Shown here piece by piece: positions 17,833 to 26,995 of a stretch of DNA of 64,000 bases. The notes below the pieces were generated by a model. That model was not told the DNA's origin, ran no database searches, and worked only from the letters and a program-made list of their open reading frames with translations. Both the position numbers and the translations under genes were made by a program. Location of the stretch: positions 2,979,001 to 3,043,000 of the forward strand of contig NZ_CP108041.1 in NCBI RefSeq assembly GCF_036173065.1, given 5' to 3'. This stretch comes from Rhodococcus sp. NBC_00297 (GTDB lineage: Bacteria > Actinomycetota > Actinomycetes > Mycobacteriales > Mycobacteriaceae). How positions within the stretch are numbered: the first letter of the stretch is position 1; every line of letters starts with the position of its first letter.

Positions 17833-19803
17833 ATGACCATTTCGTCAGTACTCGTTGCCAACCGCGGCGAGATCGCCCGCCGCGTGTTCACGACCTGCCG
17901 CGCCGAGGGCATCGACACGGTCGCCGTGTTCTCCGATCCGGACTCCGCGTCACCGCACGTCGCCGACGCCGACGTCGCCGTCCGGTTGCCCGGTTCCGCG
18001 TCGTCGGAGACGTACCTCCGCGGAGACCTGATCATCGAGGCGGCGCAGCGCGCGGGCGCCGACGCGATCCACCCCGGTTACGGGTTCCTGTCCGAGAACG
18101 CGGAGTTCGCGCGCGCCGTGCAGGATGCGGGCCTCACCTGGATCGGTCCGCCGGTGAAGGCGATCGAGTCGATGGGGTCGAAGGTCGAGTCCAAGGCCAT
18201 GATGCAGAGCGCCGGTGTGCCGGTGCTCGATCGGCTCGACCCCGCGTCCGTCACGCAGGACGATCTGCCGGTGCTCGTGAAGGCGTCCGCCGGTGGTGGT
18301 GGTCGCGGTATGCGCGTGGTGCGTGAACTCGACGCCCTGCAGGACGAGATCGACGCGGCGTCGCGGGAGGCGCTGTCCGCCTTCGGTGACGCGACGGTCT
18401 TCTGCGAGCGCTATCTCGAGACGGGCCGCCACATCGAGGTCCAGGTCATGGCGGACCGCCACAGCACGGTGTGGGCGGTGGGCGAGCGGGAGTGCTCCAT
18501 CCAACGACGCCACCAGAAGGTGGTCGAGGAGGCGCCGTCTCCGCTCGTCGAGCGCGTTCCGGGTATGCGGGAGAAACTGTTCGAGGCGGCGCGCATCGCC
18601 ACCGAGGCGCTCGACTACGAGGGGGCCGGCACCGTCGAGTTCCTCAGCGACGAGCGCGGCAACTTCTACTTCCTCGAGATGAACACGCGCCTGCAGGTCG
18701 AGCACCCGGTGACCGAGTGCACCACCGGTCTCGATCTGGTGGCACTGCAGATCCACGTCGCCGCGGGCGGCGCGCTCCCGGCCGAGCAGCCCACCACGCG
18801 CGGACACTCGATCGAAGTGCGTCTGTACGCGGAGGATCCGGCGCGCGACTGGCAGCCGCAGAGCGGCGTCGTGCACCACGTCGAGTTCGACGGAGCGCGA
18901 GAGTTCGAGGTGCTCACGCGAACAGGCCTGCGGGTGGACTCGGGCATCGTCGACGGCAGCGTGGTGGGGACCCACTACGACCCTATGCTCGCCAAGGTGA
19001 TCTCGTACGCGCCCACCCGGGAGCAGGCGGCCGGAATCCTGGCGAAAGCGTTGCTGCGCTCGCGCATTCACGGGGTGCGCACAAACCGCGACCTGCTCGT
19101 CACGGTGCTGAGACACCCCGCGTTCCTCGCGGGCGACACTGACACCGCGTTCTTCGCGACGCACGATCTCGCGGTCCTCGCTCGGCCCCTCGTCGACGAC
19201 CGGGGTGTGCGGCTGTCCGCACTCGCCGCAGCGCTCGCGGACGCCACCCGATCGAGAGAATCGGCGACGGTGGGCCGATCCCTCCCCAGCGGCTGGCGCA
19301 ACCTCGCCTCCGTGCCGCAACGCAAGACGTACGCGGTGAACGGCACCGAGATCGTCGCCGAGTACCGGCTGTCGCGCGGAACGCTCGTCACCGACGTCGA
19401 CGACTGCGCGCTGGTCCGGGCCGAGTCCGACCGGGTGGTGCTGCTGGCCGACGGTGTGCGACGCGAGTTCCACGTCGCGGTCCACGGCGACGCCGTGTTC
19501 GTCGACTCGTCGCTCGGACCGGTACGGCTCGAACGGGTTCCGGTGTTCGTCGATCCGAGCGAGATCGTCGCCGCCGGATCGCTGCTGGCACCGATGCCCG
19601 GCAGCGTCGTGCGGATCGGTGCTGCCGTCGGCGACACCGTCACCGCCGGCCAACCGATCCTGTGGCTCGAGGCCATGAAGATGGAACACACGATTACCGC
19701 ACCCGCGGCGGGCGTGCTGACCGAGCTCACGGTCACCGTGGGACACCAGGTGGACGTCGACGCCGTACTGGCGGTCGTCGCAGCAGAAGGAGATCAGGCA
19801 TGA
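17833..19803 (+). CDS. accA2: Acyl-CoA carboxylase alpha subunit (biotin carboxylase-biotin carrier)
   Basis: 656 residues. Biotin carboxylase is residues 1-450 (VLVANRGEIARRVF at the N-terminus; ATP loop VKASAGGGGRGMRVV; EMNTRLQVEHPVTE). A middle BT domain and a C-terminal biotinyl domain follow, with EAMKMEH and the modified lysine at 616. It carboxylates biotin with ATP and bicarbonate for transfer by AccD2. ATG 17833 lies five bases after the accD2 stop; the end overlaps the next ATG. Confidence 0.95.
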   Translation: MTISSVLVANRGEIARRVFTTCRAEGIDTVAVFSDPDSASPHVADADVAVRLPGSASSETYLRGDLIIEAAQRAGADAIHPGYGFLSENAEFARAVQDAGLTWIGPPVKAIESMGSKVESKAMMQSAGVPVLDRLDPASVTQDDLPVLVKASAGGGGRGMRVVRELDALQDEIDAASREALSAFGDATVFCERYLETGRHIEVQVMADRHSTVWAVGERECSIQRRHQKVVEEAPSPLVERVPGMREKLFEAARIATEALDYEGAGTVEFLSDERGNFYFLEMNTRLQVEHPVTECTTGLDLVALQIHVAAGGALPAEQPTTRGHSIEVRLYAEDPARDWQPQSGVVHHVEFDGAREFEVLTRTGLRVDSGIVDGSVVGTHYDPMLAKVISYAPTREQAAGILAKALLRSRIHGVRTNRDLLVTVLRHPAFLAGDTDTAFFATHDLAVLARPLVDDRGVRLSALAAALADATRSRESATVGRSLPSGWRNLASVPQRKTYAVNGTEIVAEYRLSRGTLVTDVDDCALVRAESDRVVLLADGVRREFHVAVHGDAVFVDSSLGPVRLERVPVFVDPSEIVAAGSLLAPMPGSVVRIGAAVGDTVTAGQPILWLEAMKMEHTITAPAAGVLTELTVTVGHQVDVDAVLAVVAAEGDQA

Positions 19804-20960
19804 GCTTCATCGAGACGGACGAGCAGAAGAGCCTCCGCGCCGCGGTGGCCGGACTGGGCAAGCGCCACAACTACATCGACTACGTGCTGCCCAAGGCACG
19901 CAAGGGTGAGGCACTCACCGAACTGTGGCACGAGGCCGGGCAGTTGGGCTTCCTCGGGGTGAACCTCCCCGAGGAGTACGGCGGCGGCGGTGCCGGCATC
20001 TACGAGCTCGCACTGGTCCAGGAGGAGATGTCCTCGTTCGGTGCGGGCCTGCTGCTCGTGGTCGTCAGCCCGGCGATCTGCGGCACCATCATCGCGAAGT
20101 ACGGCACCCCCGAGCAGAAGCAGTCCTGGCTGCCCCGCCTCTCGGACGGCTCCGCGATCATGGCGTTCGGCATCACCGAGCCCGACGCCGGCTCCAACTC
20201 CCACCAGATCACCACCACCGCGCGACGCGACGGTGACGAGTGGGTGCTGCGCGGCAGCAAGATCTACATTTCCGGCGTCGACCAGGCCGACGCGGTGCTC
20301 ATCGTCTCCCGTACGGAGGACGCGAAGACCGGGAAGCTGAAGCCGGCGCTGTTCATCGTGCCGACCGATGCACCGGGCCTGAACAAGACGCAGATGCGCA
20401 TGGACATCATCGAGCCCGATCATCAGTTCACGCTGTTCCTCGACGACGTCCGGCTGCCGGCCGAGGCGCTGGTCGGTGAGCCCGACGCGGCGTTGATGCA
20501 GTTGTTCGCGGGTCTCAACCCCGAGCGCATCCTCGGTGCGGCGATGGCCGTCGGCATGGGCCGCTACGCCCTCGACGCCGCCGTGAAGTACGCGAACGAG
20601 CGCACCGTGTGGAAGAGCCCCATCGGGGCGCACCAGGGAATCGCGCATCCGTTGGCGCAATGCAAGATCGAGCTCGAACTGGCGAAGCTGATGATGCAGA
20701 AGGCCGCGGTGCTCTACGACAGCGGTGACGATTTCGGTGCGGCGGAAGCGGCCAACATGGCGAAGTACGCGGCCGCCGAGGCCAGCATCAAGGCCATCGA
20801 CCAGGCCATCCAGACGCACGGCGGCGCAGGCCTGACCGAGGAGTACGGCCTCGCGTCCATGCTCGGTGCGGCGCGCATCGCCCGCGTGGCTCCCGTCAGT
20901 CGGGAGATGATCCTGAACTTCGTGTCCCAGCACTCGCTGGGCCTGCCGAAGAGCTACTGA
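19800..20960 (+). CDS. fadE12: Acyl-CoA dehydrogenase (FadE12-like)
   Basis: 386 residues. MAFGITEPDAGSNSHQITTTARR and IYISGVDQADAVLIV are the flavin and substrate contact segments; QTHGGAGLTEEYGLASMLGAARIARVAPVSREMI is the C-terminal block. It differs clearly from the first dehydrogenase of the operon, so the pathway probably contains two desaturation steps or two substrates. It shares ATGA with accA2 and ends one base into the next start. Confidence 0.88.
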   Translation: MSFIETDEQKSLRAAVAGLGKRHNYIDYVLPKARKGEALTELWHEAGQLGFLGVNLPEEYGGGGAGIYELALVQEEMSSFGAGLLLVVVSPAICGTIIAKYGTPEQKQSWLPRLSDGSAIMAFGITEPDAGSNSHQITTTARRDGDEWVLRGSKIYISGVDQADAVLIVSRTEDAKTGKLKPALFIVPTDAPGLNKTQMRMDIIEPDHQFTLFLDDVRLPAEALVGEPDAALMQLFAGLNPERILGAAMAVGMGRYALDAAVKYANERTVWKSPIGAHQGIAHPLAQCKIELELAKLMMQKAAVLYDSGDDFGAAEAANMAKYAAAEASIKAIDQAIQTHGGAGLTEEYGLASMLGAARIARVAPVSREMILNFVSQHSLGLPKSY

Positions 20961-21781
20961 TGGCGGGCAGGCCGGAGGCCGGTCGGGGCGACGGAATATC
21001 TGTGCGGGTCGATCGGTCGGAGGGCGTGGTGACTCTGACCCTCGACACCCCGCACAATCGCAACGCCCTCTCCACCGCCCTGGTCGACGACCTGACGGCG
21101 GGGCTCCGCGACGCGGGCGCGGATCGCGACGTCCGCGCCGTGGTCCTCACCCACACCGGCGGAACATTCTGTGCAGGTGCCGATCTCACGGAGGCGGGCA
21201 GTTCCGTCTCCTCGCGCACCGAGCAGATGCTGACGCTGCTGCGGGCGATCCTCGAGACGCCGAAGCCGGTGATCGGCAGGATCGACGGGCATGTGCGTGC
21301 CGGCGGTATGGGCCTCGTGGGCGCGTGCGATCTGGTGGTGGCCGGGCCGAAGAGTTCGTTCGCGCTGACGGAGGCGCGGCTGGGGTTGGCCGCGTCCATC
21401 GTCTCCTTGACGGTGGTGCCGAGGATGACCTCGCGTGCGGCGAGCCGGTACTTCCTGACGACGGAGACGTTCGGCGCGCACGAGGCGGAGGCCATCGGGC
21501 TCGTCACCGAGGCTGCGGCCGACACCGGGGCCACGGTGGCCGAACTCGTCGCGGCGATTCGTCCGTCGTCACCGCAGGGTCTCGCGGCGTCGAAACGCCT
21601 CACCACCGCCGCGATGCTCGAGGAGTTCGACCGCCGGGGCGCGGACCTGGCGGAGGAGTCCGCGAGGCTGTTCGCATCGGACGAGGCGCGGGAGGGGATG
21701 ATGGCCTTTCTGCAGAAGCGCAGCCCGTCGTGGGCCGCACCGGCGGAGTCGTCCGGCGCCGCTGTGGGGAAGGAGACGTGA
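20960..21781 (+). CDS. echA7: Enoyl-CoA hydratase/isomerase family protein
   Basis: 273 residues, crotonase fold. Oxyanion-hole segments are GGTFCAGADLTEAG and HVRAGGMGLVGACDLVVA; EARLGLAASIVSLTVVPRM carries the position of the usual catalytic glutamate. In the operon it would hydrate the carboxylated enoyl-CoA, as AtuE does in terpene degradation. The first codons (MAGRPEAGRGDG) are encoded by a dispersed repeat copy; GTG at 21003 would be the start without it. Confidence 0.85.
   Translation: MAGRPEAGRGDGISVRVDRSEGVVTLTLDTPHNRNALSTALVDDLTAGLRDAGADRDVRAVVLTHTGGTFCAGADLTEAGSSVSSRTEQMLTLLRAILETPKPVIGRIDGHVRAGGMGLVGACDLVVAGPKSSFALTEARLGLAASIVSLTVVPRMTSRAASRYFLTTETFGAHEAEAIGLVTEAAADTGATVAELVAAIRPSSPQGLAASKRLTTAAMLEEFDRRGADLAEESARLFASDEAREGMMAFLQKRSPSWAAPAESSGAAVGKET
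20965..20984. repeat. Dispersed 20-bp repeat copy at the 5' end of echA7
   Basis: Exact reverse complement of the 20 bases at 4018-4037. It begins five bases after the start codon of the enoyl-CoA hydratase gene and supplies its first residues. Confidence 0.85.
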
Positions 21782-21786
21782 CGGCC

Positions 21787-22449
21787 ATGACCGTGCCCAC
21801 TCGTCACCGGGTCGGTGACACCCGCAGCCCGAAGCAGGATCGCAGCCGCGCCACGCGACTGCGTCTGCTCGAGTCCACGATCGACGCGCTCGCCACCGAG
21901 GGATGGGCGGCGACGACGGTCGCCGTCGTGGCCGAGCGGGCCGGCGTCTCTCGCGGTGCCACCCAGCATCACTTCCCGACGCGGGAGGACCTCATCACCG
22001 CGGCGCTCGAGTACATGTTCGACACGCGCATGGGGGAGGCGCGAGCCGAGAGCAGTGCGCTCCCGCAGGGCGCCGGGCGGACCGAGGCCGTGGTCACCCG
22101 GCTGGTCGACTACTACACGAGCCCCATCTTCCGTGCCGCGCTGCAGGTCTGGACCGCCGCGGCCGCGGATCCCGAGATGCGTGCCCGGGTCCTGCCTCTC
22201 GAGGAGAAGTTCGGTCGCGTGGCGCACCGCACGGCGGTCGATCACCTCGGCGCCGACGACAGTGATCCGCGCACCCACCGACTCGTGCAGGCCACCCTCG
22301 ACCTGGCCCGCGGGCTCGGTCTCGCCGACGTGCTCAGCGACGACTCGCGCCGCCGCGCCGAGATCGTGAAGGTGTGGGCCTCGGTGCTCGACGCCTCCCT
22401 GGCCCTCGACGCCACCACTACCACCGCGAGTACGTCCGAACCGTCGTGA
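21787..22449 (+). CDS. TetR family transcriptional regulator, terminal gene of the operon
   Basis: 220 residues with a TetR helix-turn-helix at residues 30-60 (TTVAVVAERAGVSRGATQHHFPTRE). It is likely the repressor of this acyl-CoA operon, acting at the palindrome 12518-12535, by analogy with AtuR and KstR-type systems. The start is ambiguous: AAGGAG (21770-21775) precedes both GTG 21778, which overlaps the echA7 stop, and ATG 21787 used here. The last six codons and the stop are contributed by a palindromic repeat. Confidence 0.88.
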   Translation: MTVPTRHRVGDTRSPKQDRSRATRLRLLESTIDALATEGWAATTVAVVAERAGVSRGATQHHFPTREDLITAALEYMFDTRMGEARAESSALPQGAGRTEAVVTRLVDYYTSPIFRAALQVWTAAAADPEMRARVLPLEEKFGRVAHRTAVDHLGADDSDPRTHRLVQATLDLARGLGLADVLSDDSRRRAEIVKVWASVLDASLALDATTTTASTSEPS

Positions 22450-22486
22450 TCGGCGCTCGCATCACGGCACTTTCGGCGTACTCGCG
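22424..22486. repeat. Long imperfect palindrome (CGCGAGTACG family, copy 2)
   Basis: Left arm CCGCGAGTACGTCCG at 22424 and right arm ending CGTACTCGCG at 22486 surround a short loop. The left arm matches copy 1 at 11505 with the same GTCGTGAT inner end. It overlaps the last codons and TGA of the tetR gene and may also terminate the operon transcript. Confidence 0.82.
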
Positions 22487-22514
22487 ACAGTCCGCACTCC
22501 GATAAGCTGCCGCC

Positions 22515-23048
22515 ATGAACTCCGTGCGGTGGGCCGGCGTGGCAGCAGTGGTGCTGCTCGGGCTCACCGGTTGCGGATCCGACTCCGACGCCGCCACCGA
22601 CGACGCGCCGTCCACGTCCGCGTCGCAGGGACCCGGCCCGTTCTTCAGCGTCTGCGGCGGTCTGTCCGACGAGGAGGTCCGCACTGCGTTCGCCGTGCCG
22701 TCGTTCGCGATCGTGACCCGCAACTCGGTGGGCTGCGAGTGGGAGGTGTCGGGTCCGACCGGCCCTTCTGTCAGCTTCTCCTGGTACCGCGGGAGCCCGA
22801 TCGGGCGTGAGCGCATGGGGTCGGAACTGATCGGCCGACCGGCAGCGGACATCGAGATCGAGGGTCGGCCGGGGTTCGAGGCGCGATCCGAGAACGCGAC
22901 GGGTGTGACGTACCTCTGCGAGAACGGTCTGCAGTACGGCGACGACTTCGTCCACTTCTCCGTCATGTACGCCGACAGCGCTCCCACCGCGGATCCGTGC
23001 GCCGTCGCCGAGAGTCTGATGACGCTCGTCGCGGAGCGCGCGCAGTGA
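22515..23048 (+). CDS. DUF3558 domain lipoprotein
   Basis: 177 residues. The signal peptide with lipobox LTGC (Cys20) predicts a lipid-anchored exported protein, followed by a Ser/Thr/Ala-rich linker. The DUF3558 domain carries spaced cysteines in FSVCGGLS, VGCEWEV, YLCENG and DPCAVAE, probably forming disulfides. The family is restricted to mycolic-acid actinobacteria and its role is unknown. The stop overlaps the GTG of the next, related gene. Confidence 0.85.
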   Translation: MNSVRWAGVAAVVLLGLTGCGSDSDAATDDAPSTSASQGPGPFFSVCGGLSDEEVRTAFAVPSFAIVTRNSVGCEWEVSGPTGPSVSFSWYRGSPIGRERMGSELIGRPAADIEIEGRPGFEARSENATGVTYLCENGLQYGDDFVHFSVMYADSAPTADPCAVAESLMTLVAERAQ

Positions 23049-23566
23049 GGGCCGGACGCGTTCTGGCGGCGCTGTCGGTCACCGCGGTGCTCGCCGGATG
23101 CGGGTCGACCATCGAGGGCACGCCCGTGGCGGCGGGCGTGAGTGGCGCGGACGGCGAGTTCCGCTCGCTCCTCGAGGAGTGCGACACGGTGACGCCGGAG
23201 CAGATCGCCGACGTCGTGGGCGGCGACGCCATCGACCAGGGCTTCATCGGGGCCATCTGCCGGTGGGACCTGACCGGCCCGGGCGGCGCGGTCAAGGTGA
23301 CGTTCGACTGGTTCGAGACGGGGTCGCTCGCGGCCGAGCGCGAGGCGAACGAACGTATGGGGTGGACGGTGAGCGACGTCGAGGTGTCCTCGCGGAAGGC
23401 CCTCGAGATCCGTCAACCGGACGATCCGGCATCGTGCGGCGTGGCGGCGCAGTCGCCCGATTCCGGGGTCATCGGCTGGTGGGTGCAGTATCGGCCGGGG
23501 AACCCGACCGACCCCTGTGAGTCGGCCACGCGGTTGATGCAGCTGTCGCTCAATCTGTCGGCGTGA
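23045..23566 (+). CDS. DUF3558 domain lipoprotein (tandem paralogue)
   Basis: 173 residues from a GTG in a GTGA overlap. Lipobox LAGC at about residue 18. Cysteines recur in the same order as in the preceding protein (LLEECDT, AICRWDL, ASCGVAA, DPCESAT), indicating an old tandem duplication. The two are translationally coupled and probably act together at the cell surface. Confidence 0.83.
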   Translation: MRAGRVLAALSVTAVLAGCGSTIEGTPVAAGVSGADGEFRSLLEECDTVTPEQIADVVGGDAIDQGFIGAICRWDLTGPGGAVKVTFDWFETGSLAAEREANERMGWTVSDVEVSSRKALEIRQPDDPASCGVAAQSPDSGVIGWWVQYRPGNPTDPCESATRLMQLSLNLSA

Positions 23567-23606
23567 CGACGGAAGGGTGAACTCCTGTACCCGATGCAGG
23601 GGCGTT

Positions 23607-23636
23607 TTGACCATCAGGCGCGCCGCCGGGTACCGT
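23607..23636 (+). promoter_or_regulatory. rpsL: Candidate promoter of the rpsL operon
   Basis: TTGACC at 23607-23612 and TACCGT at 23631-23636, spaced 18 bp, fit the actinobacterial housekeeping pattern (TTGAC and TANNNT). This would give a leader of roughly 215 nt before rpsL. No other gene is visible between 23567 and 23857. Confidence 0.55.
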
Positions 23637-23857
23637 TACAGGTCGTGCCCGGCCCAGCCGGTACGTCTGTGTGCCTATGCGAGGTACAGCCGTGTTCGAG
23701 TTCACCATCGAGCAAGAACCGCGGCTGCCGTGTGGGGGTATGCGACACACCCGACCGCGGGGTGCACGAAGCCCGCGGAAGCACTACTGGGTGAGGGGCA
23801 GCGTTCTCTTGCCCCAACTGCTAGATCCCTGTTTCTCGACACGAAGAAAGCCGGTTC

Positions 23858-24232
23858 ATGCCAACAATCAACCAGCTGGTCCGCAAGGGTCGCACCGACA
23901 AGGTCGCGAAGCTGAAGACCGCTGCCCTGAAGGGCAGCCCGCAGCGCCGTGGTGTGTGCACTCGCGTGTACACCACCACCCCGAAGAAGCCGAACTCCGC
24001 GCTTCGTAAGGTCGCTCGCGTCCGCCTGACCACGTCCGTCGAGGTCACCGCCTACATCCCCGGTGAGGGCCACAACCTGCAGGAGCACTCCATGGTGCTC
24101 GTGCGCGGTGGTCGTGTGAAGGACCTCCCGGGTGTCCGTTACAAGATCATCCGTGGCTCGCTCGACACGCAGGGCGTGAAGAACCGCAAGCAGGCTCGCA
24201 GCAAGTACGGCGCCAAGAAGGAGAAGAGCTGA
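23858..24232 (+). CDS. rpsL: 30S ribosomal protein S12
   Basis: 124 residues, full length. S12 sits at the decoding centre. [13 protein letters not shown] and [13 protein letters not shown] are intact; Lys43 and Lys88, the positions where streptomycin-resistance substitutions arise, are both wild type. It heads rpsL-rpsG-fusA-tuf with one base before rpsG. The sequence has fewer rare codons than neighbours, as expected for a highly expressed gene. Confidence 0.99.
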   Translation: MPTINQLVRKGRTDKVAKLKTAALKGSPQRRGVCTRVYTTTPKKPNSALRKVARVRLTTSVEVTAYIPGEGHNLQEHSMVLVRGGRVKDLPGVRYKIIRGSLDTQGVKNRKQARSKYGAKKEKS

Positions 24233-24233
24233 C

Positions 24234-24704
24234 ATGCCACGTAAAGGCCCAGCACCCAAGCGCCCGCTGATCAACGATCCCGTCTACGGTTCGCCGCTGG
24301 TCACCCAGCTGGTCAACAAGATCCTGCTGGACGGCAAGAAGTCGACCGCGGAGCGCATCGTGTACCAGGCTCTCGAGCAGGCACGCGAGAAGACGGGCAC
24401 CGATCCCGTCGTGACGCTCAAGCGCGCACTGGACAATGTCAAGCCGGCCCTCGAGGTCCGCAGCCGTCGTGTCGGTGGCGCCACCTACCAGGTTCCGGTC
24501 GAGGTTCGTCCGGGCCGCTCCACCACGCTGGCTCTGCGCTGGCTCGTCTCGTTCTCCCGCGCTCGTCGCGAGAAGACGATGGTCGAGCGTCTGGCCAACG
24601 AACTCCTCGATGCCAGCAACGGTCTCGGCGCAGCAGTCAAGCGTCGCGAGGACACGCACAAGATGGCGGAAGCCAACAAGGCATTCGCGCACTACCGCTG
24701 GTGA
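24234..24704 (+). CDS. rpsG: 30S ribosomal protein S7
   Basis: 156 residues, full length. S7 nucleates assembly of the 30S head and contacts E-site t[36 protein letters not shown] and the C-terminal [20 protein letters not shown] are characteristic. It is co-transcribed with rpsL. Confidence 0.99.
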   Translation: MPRKGPAPKRPLINDPVYGSPLVTQLVNKILLDGKKSTAERIVYQALEQAREKTGTDPVVTLKRALDNVKPALEVRSRRVGGATYQVPVEVRPGRSTTLALRWLVSFSRARREKTMVERLANELLDASNGLGAAVKRREDTHKMAEANKAFAHYRW

Positions 24705-24710
24705 TCGCGT

Positions 24711-24746
24711 CTCGGGGGCGCCGGGAAACATCCGGCGCCACCCGAG
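24711..24746 (+). terminator. Intercistronic hairpin between rpsG and fusA
   Basis: A 14-bp stem with one bulged A (24740) and loop GAAACAT; arms CTCGGGGGCGCCGG and CCGGCGCCACCCGAG. There is no T run. It lies seven bases after the rpsG stop. It may attenuate, terminate partly or mark an RNA-processing site that sets S7 against EF-G levels. Confidence 0.6.
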
Positions 24747-24794
24747 CGTTGAACCTTCGACTCACTTCTTCCAACACCAAGGCGGGATGAATTC

Positions 24795-26897
24795 GTGGCA
24801 CAGGACGTGCTGACCGACCTGAACAAGGTCCGCAACATCGGCATCATGGCCCACATCGATGCCGGTAAGACCACCACTACCGAGCGCATCCTCTTCTACA
24901 CCGGTATCTCGTACAAGATCGGTGAGGTCCATGACGGCGCAGCCACCATGGACTGGATGGAGCAGGAGCAGGAGCGTGGCATCACCATCACGTCTGCTGC
25001 CACGACGTGCTTCTGGAACGACAACCAGATCAACATCATCGACACCCCCGGGCACGTCGACTTCACGGTCGAGGTGGAGCGTTCGCTCCGCGTCCTCGAC
25101 GGTGCCGTCGCCGTGTTCGACGGCAAGGAGGGCGTCGAGCCCCAGTCCGAGCAGGTGTGGCGTCAGGCCGACAAGTACGACGTGCCGCGCATCTGTTTCG
25201 TCAACAAGATGGACAAGCTCGGTGCGGACTTCTACTTCACCGTGCAGACCATCAAGGATCGCCTCGGCGCCAAGCCGTTGGTCATCCAGTTGCCGATCGG
25301 CGCAGAGGACAGCTTCGAGGGCATCGTCGACCTGATCGAGATGAACGCGAAGGTCTGGCGCGGAGAGACGAAGCTCGGCGAGACCTACGAGACCGTCGAG
25401 ATCCCCGAGGAGCTGAAGGAGCGGGCCGAGCAGTACCGCACCGAGCTGCTCGAGACCGTCGCCGAGTCCGACGAGGCACTGCTGGAGAAGCACTTCAGCG
25501 GTGACGAGCTGACCATCGACGAGGTCAAGACCGCGATTCGCAAGATGACGGTCAACTCCGAGCTGTACCCGATCCTGTGCGGTTCCGCGTTCAAGAACAA
25601 GGGCGTCCAGCCCATGCTCGACGCGGTCATCGACTACCTCCCGTCCCCGCTCGACGTCGCCGAGACCATCGGTCACGCCGTGGGCGACGAGGAGAAGGAA
25701 CTCACCCGCAAGCCGTCCGCCGACGAGCCGTTCGCGGCGCTCGCGTTCAAGATCGCGACGCACCCGTTCTTCGGCAAGCTGACGTACGTGCGCGTGTACT
25801 CGGGCAAGGTCGACTCCGGCTCGCAGGTCATCAACTCGACCAAGGGCAAGAAGGAGCGTCTGGGCAAGCTCTTCCAGATGCACTCCAACAAGGAGAACCC
25901 GGTCGCGACCGCCAGCGCCGGCCACATCTACGCCGTGATCGGTCTGAAGGACACGACGACGGGTGACACGCTCTGCGATCCGCAGAACCAGATCATCCTC
26001 GAGTCGATGACGTTCCCGGACCCGGTCATCCAGGTGTCGATCGAGCCGAAGACGAAGTCCGACCAGGAGAAGCTCGGCACGGCCATCCAGAAGCTGGCCG
26101 AAGAGGACCCGACCTTCTCGGTCAAGCTCGACGAGGAGACCGGCCAGACCGTCATCGGCGGCATGGGCGAGCTCCACCTCGACATCCTCGTCGACCGCAT
26201 GCGTCGCGAGTTCAAGGTCGAGGCCAACGTCGGCAAGCCGCAGGTGGCCTACCGCGAGACGATCACCAAGATCGTCGAGAAGCAGGAGTTCACCCACAAG
26301 AAGCAGACGGGTGGCTCCGGCCAGTTCGCGAAGGTCATCATCGGCCTCGAGCCCTTCATCGGCGAGGACGGCGCGACCTACGAGTTCGAGAACAAGGTTT
26401 CCGGCGGTCGTATCCCGCGCGAGTACATCCCGTCCGTGGATGCCGGCGCGCAGGACGCGATGCAGTACGGCGTTCTCGCCGGCTACCCGCTGGTGAACGT
26501 CAAGCTGATCCTGCTCGACGGCGCGTACCACGACGTCGACTCGTCCGAGATGGCGTTCAAGATCGCGGGTTCGCAGGCCTTCAAGGAAGCTGCCCGCAAG
26601 GCCGGTCCGGTCATCCTCGAACCGCTCATGGCGGTCGAGGTGATCACGCCCGAGGAGTACATGGGCGACGTGATCGGCGATGTGAACTCCCGCCGTGGCC
26701 AGATCCAGGCCATGGAGGAACGCAGTGGTGCCCGTGTCGTCAAGGCGCTGGTTCCGCTGTCGGAGATGTTCGGTTACATCGGTGACCTGCGGTCTCGCAC
26801 CCAGGGCCGAGCGAACTACTCCATGGTCTTCGACTCCTACGCAGAGGTTCCCTCGAACGTCTCGAAGGAGATCATCGCGAAGGCCACCGGAGAATAG
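24795..26897 (+). CDS. fusA: Elongation factor G
   Basis: 700 residues from GTG. This GTPase drives ribosomal translocation. The P-loop [13 protein letters not shown] is at residue 17, followed by [17 protein letters not shown] and NKMDKLGAD. Domains II-V are complete, including [11 protein letters not shown] and the [17 protein letters not shown] segment. Standard bacterial length and operon position. Confidence 0.99.
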   Translation: MAQDVLTDLNKVRNIGIMAHIDAGKTTTTERILFYTGISYKIGEVHDGAATMDWMEQEQERGITITSAATTCFWNDNQINIIDTPGHVDFTVEVERSLRVLDGAVAVFDGKEGVEPQSEQVWRQADKYDVPRICFVNKMDKLGADFYFTVQTIKDRLGAKPLVIQLPIGAEDSFEGIVDLIEMNAKVWRGETKLGETYETVEIPEELKERAEQYRTELLETVAESDEALLEKHFSGDELTIDEVKTAIRKMTVNSELYPILCGSAFKNKGVQPMLDAVIDYLPSPLDVAETIGHAVGDEEKELTRKPSADEPFAALAFKIATHPFFGKLTYVRVYSGKVDSGSQVINSTKGKKERLGKLFQMHSNKENPVATASAGHIYAVIGLKDTTTGDTLCDPQNQIILESMTFPDPVIQVSIEPKTKSDQEKLGTAIQKLAEEDPTFSVKLDEETGQTVIGGMGELHLDILVDRMRREFKVEANVGKPQVAYRETITKIVEKQEFTHKKQTGGSGQFAKVIIGLEPFIGEDGATYEFENKVSGGRIPREYIPSVDAGAQDAMQYGVLAGYPLVNVKLILLDGAYHDVDSSEMAFKIAGSQAFKEAARKAGPVILEPLMAVEVITPEEYMGDVIGDVNSRRGQIQAMEERSGARVVKALVPLSEMFGYIGDLRSRTQGRANYSMVFDSYAEVPSNVSKEIIAKATGE

Positions 26898-26995
26898 TCT
26901 CCGAAGCTGGACCCGGTACCACCGTCACACCGCACCACCCGTAAGTACATCCGTAATGCTGCATAACGCAGGCAATAACAGTCCAGGAGGACACA

